A stretch of 10,628 nt of DNA from an uncultured Paludibacter sp. (GCA_937897985.1 CALCBD010000044.1:1-10628); one strand, 5' to 3'; positions 1-7,439 are shown, counted from the stretch's first letter. Notes: a model not told the origin generated them from the sequence alone. Translations and numbers: made by a program.

Positions 1-135
1 CTCATATCCTAAATATGCCACGTCTCATATCCTAAATATGCCACGTCTCATATCCCAATCATGCCACGTTTCATTATCCGGCATGCCAGGTTTCAAATCC
101 GGATATGTCACGTCTCATTTTCGGAAATGTCGCGT
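1..135. repeat. Degenerate 22-23 bp tandem repeat array, cut by the window edge
   Basis: Six consecutive units lie at about 1-23, 24-46, 47-69, 70-91, 92-113 and 114-135. The first two are identical, and the others diverge progressively towards the gene at 194. The consensus begins YTCATATCC and ends ATGCCACGT. There are no unique spacers between units, so this is a simple tandem array and not a CRISPR. The array begins at base 1 and probably continues to the left. The shared string TATGCCACGTCTC recurs in the palindrome at 6636-6661. Its function is unknown. Confidence 0.85.
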
Positions 136-193
136 TACATATCCCGCGTCCCAGAATTTTTTTAGAATAAATAGAAATATAAATACATAGAAT

Positions 194-835
194 ATGGCAA
201 AAGAAGAATTAAAAATCGGAGAGGTTTCCAAACCTCGTTTTGAGTTCCGTTCGTTCGGACAAAATTTTGATGCAGCAGCAAAGCGTATGGCAAGGCTCTC
301 GATGCCTGTGCCCGAAAAAGTATGGGAACGATATTCCGACGAAATATACATACTCTCGCGCACCAACGATATCAATAATACCAAAATACGCGATGGCAAG
401 ATGGACATCAAAACTTATGTTCAAACGGTTGATGGTCTGGAGCAATGGAATCCTCTTATGAAAGGAGAATTTCCGATTGCTGCCGAAGTACTTACCAAAG
501 AAGTATTTCCGGCATTTATGGTAGAAATGCCGGCATTGACCAAAGAGATGATTACTTACGAAGAATTTATTCAGATGATAGAAGCACACCCCGATCTGGC
601 AGCAGTAAAGGTTCACAAACAGCGTTTCGGTTATATGGTAAACGATACGATTTGTGAATACGGCGAAGTACTCATCAACGGTGCCCGGGTAGTAACCATC
701 AATTCCGAATCGACCGAAGTTGCTGATATTCTGAAAACAGTGAAAGATGTAGGTTTGGCAGGCGTTGAAAATATCAATTATCTGCAGGCAATCAAACGTG
801 TAATCGGAATGATTAACAAACCACTGGCAAATTAA
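194..835 (+). CDS. Divergent CYTH-like (triphosphate tunnel fold) protein, putative
   Basis: This is a 213-aa soluble protein without a signal peptide or membrane segment. I do not recognise a named family with certainty. Its motif order parallels the canonical CYTH protein encoded next door: FEFR (16-19) in place of the N-terminal ExExK, KIRDGKMDIK (64-73) like the RVR...TIK strand pair, KGEFPI (90-95) like EKEIP, KQRF (142-145) like KTRY, and CEYGEV (154-159) like the DEF strand. CYTH enzymes bind triphosphate and divalent metal inside a beta barrel. Here the first acidic strand is degenerate, so the substrate may differ or activity may be lost. ATG 194 is preceded by an A/T-rich leader without Shine-Dalgarno, as usual in Bacteroidota. 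The stop lies 72 nt before the next gene, so co-transcription is plausible. The coding call is strong; the fold is inferred. Confidence 0.8.
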   Translation: MAKEELKIGEVSKPRFEFRSFGQNFDAAAKRMARLSMPVPEKVWERYSDEIYILSRTNDINNTKIRDGKMDIKTYVQTVDGLEQWNPLMKGEFPIAAEVLTKEVFPAFMVEMPALTKEMITYEEFIQMIEAHPDLAAVKVHKQRFGYMVNDTICEYGEVLINGARVVTINSESTEVADILKTVKDVGLAGVENINYLQAIKRVIGMINKPLAN

Positions 836-848
836 ATATTGATTTAAC

Positions 849-873
849 TTTTCCAAAGTTTTACTTTGGAAAG
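849..873 (+). other. Intergenic hairpin between the two CYTH-type genes
   Basis: A 9-bp perfect stem, 850-858 (TTTCCAAAG) with 864-872, closes a 5-nt loop; a wobble pair extends it to 849/873. It lies between the stop at 835 and the start at 908. The U-tract after it is poor (GTTATTAA), so it may be an attenuator, a weak terminator or an mRNA processing/stability element. Only the structure is seen; the role is inferred. Confidence 0.45.
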
Positions 874-907
874 TTATTAACAATCAGCAAATTAACAATT
901 CAGAATT

Positions 908-1378
908 ATGGCACAGGAAATAGAAAGAAAGTTTTTAGTAAAATCAGATGCATTCAAAAAACAGGCATCAAAGGAAACACGCATTACACAGGGATATTTA
1001 TCGTCAATACCCGAACGTACTGTACGGGTACGCGTTAAAGGGACGAAAGGATTCATTACCATAAAAGGCATTGGCAGCGCAAGTGGAGCAAGCCGTTACG
1101 AGTGGGAAAAAGAAATTCCGGTAGAAGAAGTCAACGAATTATTGAAAATTTGTGAACCGGGAGTTATTGATAAAACCCGCTATGAAGTAAAAGCCGGACC
1201 TTTTAAATTCGAAGTAGATGAGTTTTATGGTGAAAATCAGGGCTTAACAGTTGCCGAAATCGAACTGAACAGTGAAGAAGACGGTTTCGAAAAACCCGAA
1301 TGGCTGGGCGAAGAAGTAACCGGAGATGTAAAATATTATAACTCCATGTTAATGAAAAATCCCTATACTAAGTGGTAA
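908..1378 (+). CDS. CYTH domain protein (triphosphate tunnel metalloenzyme; likely inorganic triphosphatase)
   Basis: This is a 156-aa cytoplasmic protein covering one complete CYTH domain, the usual length for short bacterial members such as NeuTTM. Visible signature residues are the N-terminal EIERK (E4, E6, K8), TQGYL with Y30, the basic strand RVRVK (R40, R42), TIKG (K53), RYEWEKEIP (R63, E65, E67), DKTRY (K89, R91), the acidic pair D104/E105, and AEIEL (E117, E119). The family hydrolyses triphosphate-bearing substrates with Mg or Mn inside an eight-stranded tunnel. Short forms with the Tyr/Lys pair seen here have been shown to be tripolyphosphatases, although automatic annotation often says class IV adenylate cyclase. 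ATG 908 directly precedes the ExExK strand, so the start is secure. The upstream neighbour appears to be a divergent relative. Confidence 0.92.
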   Translation: MAQEIERKFLVKSDAFKKQASKETRITQGYLSSIPERTVRVRVKGTKGFITIKGIGSASGASRYEWEKEIPVEEVNELLKICEPGVIDKTRYEVKAGPFKFEVDEFYGENQGLTVAEIELNSEEDGFEKPEWLGEEVTGDVKYYNSMLMKNPYTKW

Positions 1379-1386
1379 TTCAATTT

Positions 1387-1441
1387 AAACACAAAGGCAC
1401 GAAGTCCCGTTTACAATTTGTGGCTTTGTGGCTTTGTGTTT
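1387..1441. repeat. Imperfect inverted repeat of the ACACAAAG type
   Basis: Arms 1387-1400 (AAACACAAAGGCAC) and 1428-1441 (GTGGCTTTGTGTTT) are reverse complements at 13 of 14 positions. They are separated by 27 nt and lie between the CYTH gene and the lipoprotein gene. Related ACACAAAG and CTTTGCGTT strings recur at 3902-4018. It may be a dispersed intergenic repeat that also acts as a weak terminator; no U-tract follows. Confidence 0.55.
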
Positions 1442-1456
1442 GATAAATTATTTAAA

Positions 1457-2200
1457 ATGAAATTAAAACCGTTTTTTTATCTGATATTCTTGCTGCTGTT
1501 TTCCTGCGTCGAGGACAGAGGTACTTATATTGTCCCTGCCGAAAAAGACTACGAAGTTTTTTCGACCAGCATAACCGGCCTTTCAGGGCTGTGTTTTTCA
1601 AAGGATAGTTCATCGCTTATGGCTGTAAGTGATAAAACCGGAATCTATGAGTTTAATTTTGATGGTTCAACCAAACGCCGTCTCGATTACAATGGCAGCA
1701 ATGATTTTGAAGCCATTGCATTTAATTATAAAACAGGCGACTACTATGTTGCCGACGAAACGAATATGACAGTTTCGGTTATTAACAACGACATGACTTT
1801 ATCGCTGATTACAAAGGTAATCGTGGATGGAGGTATAAGTAACAAAGGAATTGAAGGACTTACCTATGGTGAGGATACATTATACATTACTAATCAGGAG
1901 GCTCCCACTGCTCTGATTAAATTTGATCTGAAAACAAAAAAGGAAGTTTCGCGTAAAACCGTCAGTTTTGCCGGTTATCTTTCGGACATTTGCTTCGACC
2001 GTACCGATAAAACGCTCTGGATTTGCGACAGTATGCAAAAGAAATTGTATCATTGCACTTTAAATGGTGATGTGATAGATTCACAGGATATTAATTTTGT
2101 TGATAAAGCTGAGGCAATAGTGGTCGACCGCCGGAAAAATATTTTCTGGATAGGTTGTGACTTAACGAGCAAAATATATAAAGTAAAGCTGAAAATTTGA
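1457..2200 (+). CDS. SdiA-regulated-type beta-propeller lipoprotein
   Basis: The 247-aa product starts with a lipoprotein signal: MKLK, a hydrophobic run, then LLLFSC with the lipidated Cys at 17. The mature part consists of repeated four-stranded blade-like segments, for example FEAIAFNYKTGDYYVADE, NKGIEGLTYGEDTLYITN and LSDICFDRTDKTLWICD. This matches the SdiA-regulated family (PF06977), a periplasmic or outer-membrane-anchored propeller of unknown ligand. The frame is open from a TTG at 1418, but that codon lies inside the upstream inverted repeat and would bury the signal peptide. ATG 1457 is therefore the better start. The gene ends 5 nt before the transporter ATG, so the two are almost certainly one transcript. 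No SdiA is visible; the family name is historical. Confidence 0.87.
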   Translation: MKLKPFFYLIFLLLFSCVEDRGTYIVPAEKDYEVFSTSITGLSGLCFSKDSSSLMAVSDKTGIYEFNFDGSTKRRLDYNGSNDFEAIAFNYKTGDYYVADETNMTVSVINNDMTLSLITKVIVDGGISNKGIEGLTYGEDTLYITNQEAPTALIKFDLKTKKEVSRKTVSFAGYLSDICFDRTDKTLWICDSMQKKLYHCTLNGDVIDSQDINFVDKAEAIVVDRRKNIFWIGCDLTSKIYKVKLKI

Positions 2201-2205
2201 TTTCT

Positions 2206-3834
2206 ATGGAGCTAACAAACAAAAAAAATGAATTTGAATCAGTAAACGAGCCTGCTGAATTTGACGTTCTGGATATGCAGAATTACCGGATTGAACGTTT
2301 ACCCAAAATGAACAAGACCGGTTTTGAAAAATGGATGGCAAAATTGGGAGGACCACTTGCTGTGTTGCTTTTCATTTATTTATACTGGTTTGCTAAAATC
2401 CCGTTTTTGGACGAAATGGGTACTTCGCATTTAGGCAAAGAGGCCACTAAACGATTAGCTGATTTAGGTTTGGAAGGATTCAGGCATATTAATTATGCCA
2501 TGCTGGCTATTTTTGTGGGTGCTATAGTACTATGGATTACCGAAGCGATTCCCAATTATCTCACATCACTTATTCTTATCCTGGCAATGGTGCTCACCGG
2601 TGTCACTTCCGACAAAGTAGCCTATGCACAGTTAGGTCATCCGGTCATGTGGCTGAATATTTTATCCTTCGTGCTGGCAAGTATGCTCGTGAAAACCCGT
2701 GTGGCAAAACGCTTTGCATTGTGGTTCGTTATTCGTTTTGGCAAAAACGCGACCATGATTATTTTCAGCTTTATGGTCATTAACATTGTTTTGTCGGCAT
2801 TTATTTCGGCTACTACTGCCAAAGCCACCATACTTTTACCGATTTTTATGGTGGTTGCAGCCATCTACGGTGCTCGTGGAGGCGACAACCGTAATAATTT
2901 CGGTCGGAACTTAGTACTTCAGAACCTGTTTCAGATCAATATGGGTGCTACCGGATTTCTGACCGGATCGGGAGCAAATCTTTTGGCTGCGGCGATGATA
3001 GCCGGTGCAATGGGATGGAGCTCATTTAGCTATCAGGACTGGTTTGTGGCGGCATTTCCACTATGTTTACTTCTGATGCTGATAGGATGGTTTGTGGGTT
3101 ATAAAGTCATTTTCCCTTTAAAAAAAGAAGAAACCCGGCCACAGATTGAAGGTGGAATGGACCGTCTGCGTGAAGAACTCTCCAAACTGGGGAAAATGAG
3201 TTTTGAAGAGTACAAGGCAGTAGCAATATTTGTTGCTGTGCTTGCTCTGTGGGCAACTGACAAACAACACGGAATCAATCAGACAGCTGTGGCTTTTATC
3301 GGTGCTGTAGTTGCTCTGTTGCCCGGAATTGGCATTGTAAAATGGAACGATATTGATATTCCATGGCATTTATTGTTGTTCTCAGCAGGAGCATACACAC
3401 TGGGTGCCGGCCTTGAGGCAACCGATTTACCGGCAACTATGGTGGATAGCTTTTTCAATGCTGTCGGAATTGGTGCTCACACACCATTCGTTGTAATTTA
3501 TTTATTGCTTACCGGAGCCATGTTATTTTCAGCTCTGTTGTTCGAAAGTAAAACCATGCGGGCATTGATTTTTATACCTATTGCCATTGGTGTAGCTCAT
3601 AAATTCGGATTCTCGGTATTAAGTCTGGCATTCCCGGTAGCATTGCTAATCGAACATGTATATGTGTTACCGTTCAACAGTAAACCGGCGGCCCTGCTGT
3701 ATACCACCAATCATTACAGCTGGAGCAATACTTTTAAATTCGGGTTCACAATGATGCTGATCAGCTGGTTCATGATTATTCTCTGGGGCGAAACGGTACT
3801 GAAATGGCTGGGTTATACGAACGGACTTTTTTAA
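2206..3834 (+). CDS. DASS/SLC13-family sodium-coupled anion transporter
   Basis: The 542-aa inner-membrane protein has a ~50-residue hydrophilic N-terminus and about a dozen hydrophobic segments in two repeat halves. The first half carries the family hallmark WITEAIPN (111-117 region) followed by a long hydrophobic helix. Members import dicarboxylates, citrate, sulfate or similar anions with Na+. The two SNT clamshell motifs that bind substrate and Na+ in VcINDY appear here as SATTAK (201-206) and ESKTMRA (447-453), so N is replaced by A and K. The C-terminus LPFNSKPAALLYTTNHYSW is well formed. A TTG at 2197 overlapping the previous stop is a possible start. ATG 2206, 5 nt after that stop, is preferred. 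Coupling with a surface propeller lipoprotein suggests uptake of one substrate by both, but the substrate cannot be read from sequence. Confidence 0.92.
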   Translation: MELTNKKNEFESVNEPAEFDVLDMQNYRIERLPKMNKTGFEKWMAKLGGPLAVLLFIYLYWFAKIPFLDEMGTSHLGKEATKRLADLGLEGFRHINYAMLAIFVGAIVLWITEAIPNYLTSLILILAMVLTGVTSDKVAYAQLGHPVMWLNILSFVLASMLVKTRVAKRFALWFVIRFGKNATMIIFSFMVINIVLSAFISATTAKATILLPIFMVVAAIYGARGGDNRNNFGRNLVLQNLFQINMGATGFLTGSGANLLAAAMIAGAMGWSSFSYQDWFVAAFPLCLLLMLIGWFVGYKVIFPLKKEETRPQIEGGMDRLREELSKLGKMSFEEYKAVAIFVAVLALWATDKQHGINQTAVAFIGAVVALLPGIGIVKWNDIDIPWHLLLFSAGAYTLGAGLEATDLPATMVDSFFNAVGIGAHTPFVVIYLLLTGAMLFSALLFESKTMRALIFIPIAIGVAHKFGFSVLSLAFPVALLIEHVYVLPFNSKPAALLYTTNHYSWSNTFKFGFTMMLISWFMIILWGETVLKWLGYTNGLF

Positions 3835-4170
3835 TTTGTATAAAGGTTCATTATAAAAAGTCATTTTGAGCGCAAATTGAACTTCCCGTTTTATCGTGGA
3901 GACACAAAGTAGCTATCGGGATAAAAGAAAACTTTCAGGTTTTCTTCTTTGCGTTTTTGTGATATCAATCAGATTATTTGCGCATTATTAAAATTATTAA
4001 CTTCGCGTCTTTGCGTTTAATTTTGTAAAAATAAATATTCCGGTAAATATTTTTTAATGCTATAAATTATTGTTTGTGAATATCTTATATCATTTTATAA
4101 TAAACCATTTAAATAGTTAATAGCAGATAGTACAAAGCGATAGCTAACGCAGAAAATAGTAAATGATGAG
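3835..4170. other. Intergenic region with hairpin and CACAAAG/CTTTGCG repeats
   Basis: No credible gene lies in these 336 bases. A perfect 8-bp stem, 3925-3932 (AAGAAAAC) with 3939-3946, closes a 6-nt loop. It is nested between CACAAA (3903-3908) and TTTGTG (3956-3961). It may terminate the transporter transcript, although it is AT-rich. A second CTTCGCGTCTTTGCGTTT string lies at 4001-4018. TAATTTTG at 4018-4025 matches the Bacteroidota -7 consensus TAnnTTTG and lies about 145 nt before the next gene. There is no convincing -33 partner, so a promoter here is only possible. Confidence 0.5.
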
Positions 4171-5640
4171 ATGATTACGGTAAATTTAAAAATTCACGAT
4201 ATGTTTTCGCTGGAAAGTAAGGTTGCTTACAAAGCCCGGCGAAAGAGGAAAGTAAATGATTTTGTGTTGAATACCTGGATTTTTGTGCCCAATAGTCTGG
4301 ATATAAATTCGGCTACTTATTCACGCGAAGATTTTTACAAGGATATCCGTACCAATATAAGGTTGGTTACACCTGTTTTCCTGGTTCGGGACATTGCTTC
4401 GGGTGAAGCAATTCCTCTCAAAAACCTCGAATCAGCGATGCGTCAGCTGGCCTCCACTCCAACGCGAAGTAACATTGCGGAATTTGAATATCAGATTAAA
4501 ATGTTTTCTGCTATTTATAAAAGTGCCATTCGTGATCAATTAGCTTATATCTTTAATGCAGCTCAGTTGGAGGACAAAGAAGGACTTGTGATTGAGTTCC
4601 TGCAGGAAACCAACGACATACTTAATAAATACCGGAATCTGGCTCATATTATAAAAACGCCAACTGTAGCTAAAGTCGTTTATAATTACTATGCATTCGG
4701 CGACGAATTCATGACCAATCTTACCGAGAAGGAGCTTTTCGGCCTTATTAATCAGTTTAAACACCTCAACGAAACGAATTTACGGATTAAACTCGAACCA
4801 TTGATTCTGAGAGCACTCGAAAAAGAACGTGATCATAAAAAAGCTTGTAATTATATGCATGTCGAGGCTGACAGTCCTAATAAAAATAAAGACCTGATTT
4901 TTCGACTCAGTGCGCTGAAAAAATATGTCGAGAGTGATTTGTTTATCAATGCCAGAAAAAAACGTGACGGAGTGCTTGCCGAACAGGTTTATTTCAGTCT
5001 TGCTGCCGGCATCTCCATGATTTTTGCCACTACTGTTGCTTTTTCTTTTCAGCAAACCTACGGCAACTTTACCATGCCTTTTTTTGTTGCCCTGGTAGTG
5101 AGCTATATGCTTAAGGACCGTATCAAGGAACTATCACGCTACTATTTTGCCCAAAAAATCAGTACCAAATACTACGACAATAAAACCACCATCAGTGTAA
5201 AAGACAAAGAAATCGGATACAGCAAGGAGTCATTTGACTTTATTGCTGAAGAAAATGTACCCCGCGATGTAATACGTGTCAGGAACCGGATACCTTTGAT
5301 CGAGGCGGACAATCGCTATTCAAAGGAAAAAATCATACTCTTCCGTAAATCGGTACACCTGAACCGTAAAACACTCGATGAGAATACGAATTACGACATC
5401 GATGGTGTTGTCGAAATAGTCAGGCTCAATTTACTTTCGTTCATGCGGAAAACTGACAATCCGGAAGTACCCCTTTTTGTCCTCAATGAAAATGATACAG
5501 TTGGTAAAGTAATGGGAATAAAGAATTATTATCTGAATATAATCATTCAATACAAACACGACGAGGATGAAAAGTATAAACGTTACAGGGTGGGATTTAA
5601 TCGATTGGGAATCAATTCTGTTAATGAGTTGGGTGAGTGA
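4171..5640 (+). CDS. Conserved-looking hypothetical protein with two central membrane segments
   Basis: I do not recognise the family of this 489-aa protein. There is no signal peptide, and the N-terminal ~40 residues are basic (KARRKRK at 21-27). Residues 85-265 are rich in predicted helix with many charged residues (EFEYQIKMFSAIYKSAIRD, EFLQETNDILNKYRNLAH). Two hydrophobic stretches at about 273-293 and 301-314 are separated by a short QQTYGN loop, giving a hairpin anchored in the inner membrane with both large domains on the cytoplasmic side. The ~170-residue C-terminal part after RIKELSRYYFAQK looks beta-rich and holds no catalytic motif I can name. ATG 4171 has no Shine-Dalgarno; ATG 4201 (M11) is a weaker alternative. 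It stands alone, with gaps of 336 and 205 nt on its sides. Coding is convincing because of length and composition. Confidence 0.85.
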   Translation: MITVNLKIHDMFSLESKVAYKARRKRKVNDFVLNTWIFVPNSLDINSATYSREDFYKDIRTNIRLVTPVFLVRDIASGEAIPLKNLESAMRQLASTPTRSNIAEFEYQIKMFSAIYKSAIRDQLAYIFNAAQLEDKEGLVIEFLQETNDILNKYRNLAHIIKTPTVAKVVYNYYAFGDEFMTNLTEKELFGLINQFKHLNETNLRIKLEPLILRALEKERDHKKACNYMHVEADSPNKNKDLIFRLSALKKYVESDLFINARKKRDGVLAEQVYFSLAAGISMIFATTVAFSFQQTYGNFTMPFFVALVVSYMLKDRIKELSRYYFAQKISTKYYDNKTTISVKDKEIGYSKESFDFIAEENVPRDVIRVRNRIPLIEADNRYSKEKIILFRKSVHLNRKTLDENTNYDIDGVVEIVRLNLLSFMRKTDNPEVPLFVLNENDTVGKVMGIKNYYLNIIIQYKHDEDEKYKRYRVGFNRLGINSVNELGE

Positions 5641-5845
5641 TAAATAGAAGTTGTTTTTTATTTTATATCTTAAATTTTTAAAATTGATTTTAACTGCTGT
5701 TTATCAGCTTTTTGTGTGTTAAAATCCGGTTCGTTTGGTTAATTATTATAAAATTTAAGGCAAACATTAAACGAATCAAACCATACGAAGTCAAAGCAAG
5801 CAAAAATACAACAACAGTGTTACACAATTTTAAAATTAAAAAAGT

Positions 5846-6349
5846 ATGAAAAAGTATGGATTGCTGGCTTTAATAGCTTTATTTACAATGACTTTCGGGC
5901 TGAATGCCCAGAATCATCGCGGACATCGCGGCGAAGGACGTCACGAAAAGGGAATGGAAAAAATTACTGCAGAAGTGCGTGCCGATAAAATGGCAAAGGA
6001 ATTGAACCTGACAGCTGACGAAAAATCGAAAGTGTTACAACTTTTTACTCAGCAGGATGAAAAAATGAAAGCTTTCAGAGAAGAAAACCGGAAGATGATG
6101 AAAGCAAGAGAAGCTGAAATGAAAGAAAGAATGGCTAAGTTTGATGCCGAAAGAAAAGCTCAGGATGCTGAATTGCAGAAGATTATCGGAAAAGAAAAAT
6201 TTGCTCAGCTTCAGGAACTCCGAATCGAAAGACTCGAAAAAATGAACAGAATGCAAAAAATGAAGGAATTCAGAAAAATGAAAGCCGGACCAGGACACGA
6301 GGGTCCGAAACCTGAAGGTTTAAAACCAGAAGGACCTAAAGCCGAATAA
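5846..6349 (+). CDS. Secreted Spy/LTxxQ-like helical protein (DUF4890-like)
   Basis: The 167-aa protein has a clear Sec signal peptide (MKKYGLLALIALFTMTFGLNA, cut before Q22). A His/Gly/Arg-rich linker (NHRGHRGEGRH) follows, then a highly charged long-helix region. LNLTADEKSKVLQLFTQQDEKM (about 53-74) matches the L-T-x-x-Q-like helix pattern of Spy/CpxP-type periplasmic proteins. KIIGKEKFAQLQELR is the second typical helix. The tail has short Pro/Glu/Gly/Lys repeats (GPKPEGLKPEGPKAE). Bacteroidota relatives are usually labelled DUF4890. A periplasmic chaperone-like or metal/stress sensing role is inferred from the family and not shown by the sequence. ATG 5846 follows an A-rich leader (TTAAAATTAAAAAAGT). 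An intrinsic terminator follows 35 nt after the stop, so it is the last gene, probably monocistronic. Confidence 0.88.
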   Translation: MKKYGLLALIALFTMTFGLNAQNHRGHRGEGRHEKGMEKITAEVRADKMAKELNLTADEKSKVLQLFTQQDEKMKAFREENRKMMKAREAEMKERMAKFDAERKAQDAELQKIIGKEKFAQLQELRIERLEKMNRMQKMKEFRKMKAGPGHEGPKPEGLKPEGPKAE

Positions 6350-6384
6350 CTCTTTTTCCAAACTTAGAAAATAAAATTTTAAAT

Positions 6385-6427
6385 AATACCCCGAAAGTCA
6401 GACAAAAGCTTTTCGGGGTATTTTTTT
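6385..6427 (+). terminator. Strong intrinsic terminator of the Spy-like gene
   Basis: A 12-bp perfect stem pairs 6385-6396 (AATACCCCGAAA) with 6411-6422 around a 14-nt loop. It is followed by a run of T to 6427. Stem composition, T-tract and position 35 nt after the stop codon make this the clearest terminator in the window. Confidence 0.92.
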
Positions 6428-6857
6428 GCCGGTTTGGATGCTCCTGTTGATTATGTTAAATCATAAATCCCCGATTACTAACATAATTCTCCGAAAGTAA
6501 ATGTGGTTTATAATCAGTTTAACATAAGTTATTTCAGACTAACTTTAAGTGATTTAACCCTAAACACAATTTCCGGTTTTTAGCAAATATGTTTTTTTCT
6601 GTAATAATTGCGGATGTTTTTTGCAGAGTTGCAAGCAGAGACGTGGTATGCCACGTCTCTGTCATTCTGCAGTAGATATCAGGCAATTTTGATTCTCCAT
6701 TTTTCGGAAAGTTTTGATAAAAGATTTGATGAAAAGCAGTTACAATAAGTGTTAGTTGTTTTGTGTGTTATTCAATATCTGATGTTTGGCATGGTATAAC
6801 TAAATGCTAACAAACGAATCGACAATGCTCTCAACAAAGGTGATTTCATTCCGCCAC
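6428..6857. other. Non-coding stretch between terminator and REP element
   Basis: I see no credible reading frame in these 430 bases. The only clear structure is the palindrome at 6636-6661, listed separately. The rest is AT-rich sequence with short inverted repeats such as TTATG/CATAA near 6450-6465 that could occur by chance. Confidence 0.6.
6636..6661. repeat. Perfect palindrome, REP-like
   Basis: An 11-bp perfect stem, 6636-6646 (CAGAGACGTGG) with 6651-6661 (CCACGTCTCTG), closes a TATG loop. Outer bases 6622-6627 (TGCAGA) and 6666-6671 (TCTGCA) can extend it as an interrupted hairpin. TATGCCACGTCTC in its right half is identical to 14-26 in the tandem array at the left edge, suggesting a common repeat family. 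It does not match the palindrome flanking the RAYT remnant. Confidence 0.8.
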
Positions 6858-6884
6858 GCTGCCGCACGATTGCATCGTGTGGCA
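6858..6884 (+). repeat. REP element, left copy (inverted relative to 7483-7509)
   Basis: This 27-bp element starts GCTGCCGCACGATTGCATCG. It is the exact reverse complement of 7483-7509. The copy itself folds: TGCCGCACGAT and ATCGTGTGGCA form an 11-bp stem with one G-T wobble and a TGC loop. It lies 6 nt beyond the end of the RAYT remnant. Palindromes of this type flanking a RAYT gene are the expected substrates of that transposase. Confidence 0.85.
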
Positions 6885-6890
6885 ACAACT

Positions 6891-7439
6891 TCAAATCAAC
6901 ACAATATCCAATAATCCTTTTTCTCCGGCATAATCAATTGCGTTACTATACACATACTGTTAGGCTCTAAATACCAAACCCTCTTCAACAGGATTGTTAT
7001 GAATGTAATTCAGCTTCTCATCAATTACCTTATTACTCCAAAGTTCTATTGGTTTATTGTCGTGTCTCCATAATTGAAACTGGTTTACATTGGAAGATTT
7101 TTTTCCTGCCTCTTCAAATTGTTTTAGTAAACACTCCTTCCTGCTTTCCTGTGGATTCACTTTTATGGCAGCGACGATTGACTTACTGGTAAAACGCTTA
7201 AGACTACCTTATATCAATTCAGGCTTTTCTTCCTTAACACCACTAAATATCAAATGAACATGATTGGACATGATGCACCAGGCATATATTTCCATCACTT
7301 TTTCCTGCTGGCAATATCGCAAACTCTCAGGTAGTATATCCTTATATTCATTCCTTGTAAATACATCTATCCATTGAACAACAGCAAAGCTCACAAAATA
7401 GACTCCTATTGGATTATTGAACTTATAATTTCTACTCAT
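6891..7439 (-). pseudogene. REP-associated tyrosine transposase (RAYT, TnpA_REP) with two in-frame stops
   Basis: Read from ATG 7439 to TGA 6891-6893 this is a single frame of 183 codons, the size of small RAYTs. It is interrupted by TAA at 7209-7211 (codon 77) and TAA at 6960-6962 (codon 160). No frameshift is needed. The N-terminal part carries the Y1/HUH nuclease signature AWCIMSNHVHLIF, with HVH at codons 60-62. After the first stop the family sequence resumes at once (GSLKRFTSKSIV), followed by WRHDNKPIELWS and KLNYIHNNPVEEGLVF. Tyr at codon 145 is the likely catalytic nucleophile. After the second stop the tail YVYSNAIDYAGEKGLLD still looks family-like. RAYTs are single-copy enzymes that cut and move REP palindromes. 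Two nonsense changes imply a dead enzyme unless the stops are read through. Perfect inverted REP copies flank it on both sides. Confidence 0.9.

Noticed and set aside
1..135. Possible CRISPR array
   Set aside because: Units of 22-23 bp abut directly with no unique spacers, and no cas gene is present.
209..883. Long minus-strand frame of 224 codons opposite the first gene
   Set aside because: It is a complement-strand shadow of a convincing plus-strand gene. Its composition is rich in Phe, Tyr and Cys, and it has no family features.
1418..1456. Upstream TTG start for the propeller lipoprotein
   Set aside because: It would place 13 residues ahead of the lipoprotein signal and translate through the inverted repeat.
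5712..5737. Possible promoter before the Spy-like gene (TTTG and TTCGTTTG)
   Set aside because: The -7 element mismatches TAnnTTTG, and the 15-nt spacing is shorter than the 19-21 nt expected in Bacteroidota.
6035..6298. Minus-strand frame rich in Ser, Phe and His
   Set aside because: It is the antisense of the Lys/Glu/Met-rich Spy-like helix, which automatically leaves an open complementary frame.
6960..7439. Two separate small genes in place of one RAYT
   Set aside because: Both parts lie in the same frame, and family sequence continues across the stop at 7209-7211. The second part would start at an internal GTG with no domain boundary.
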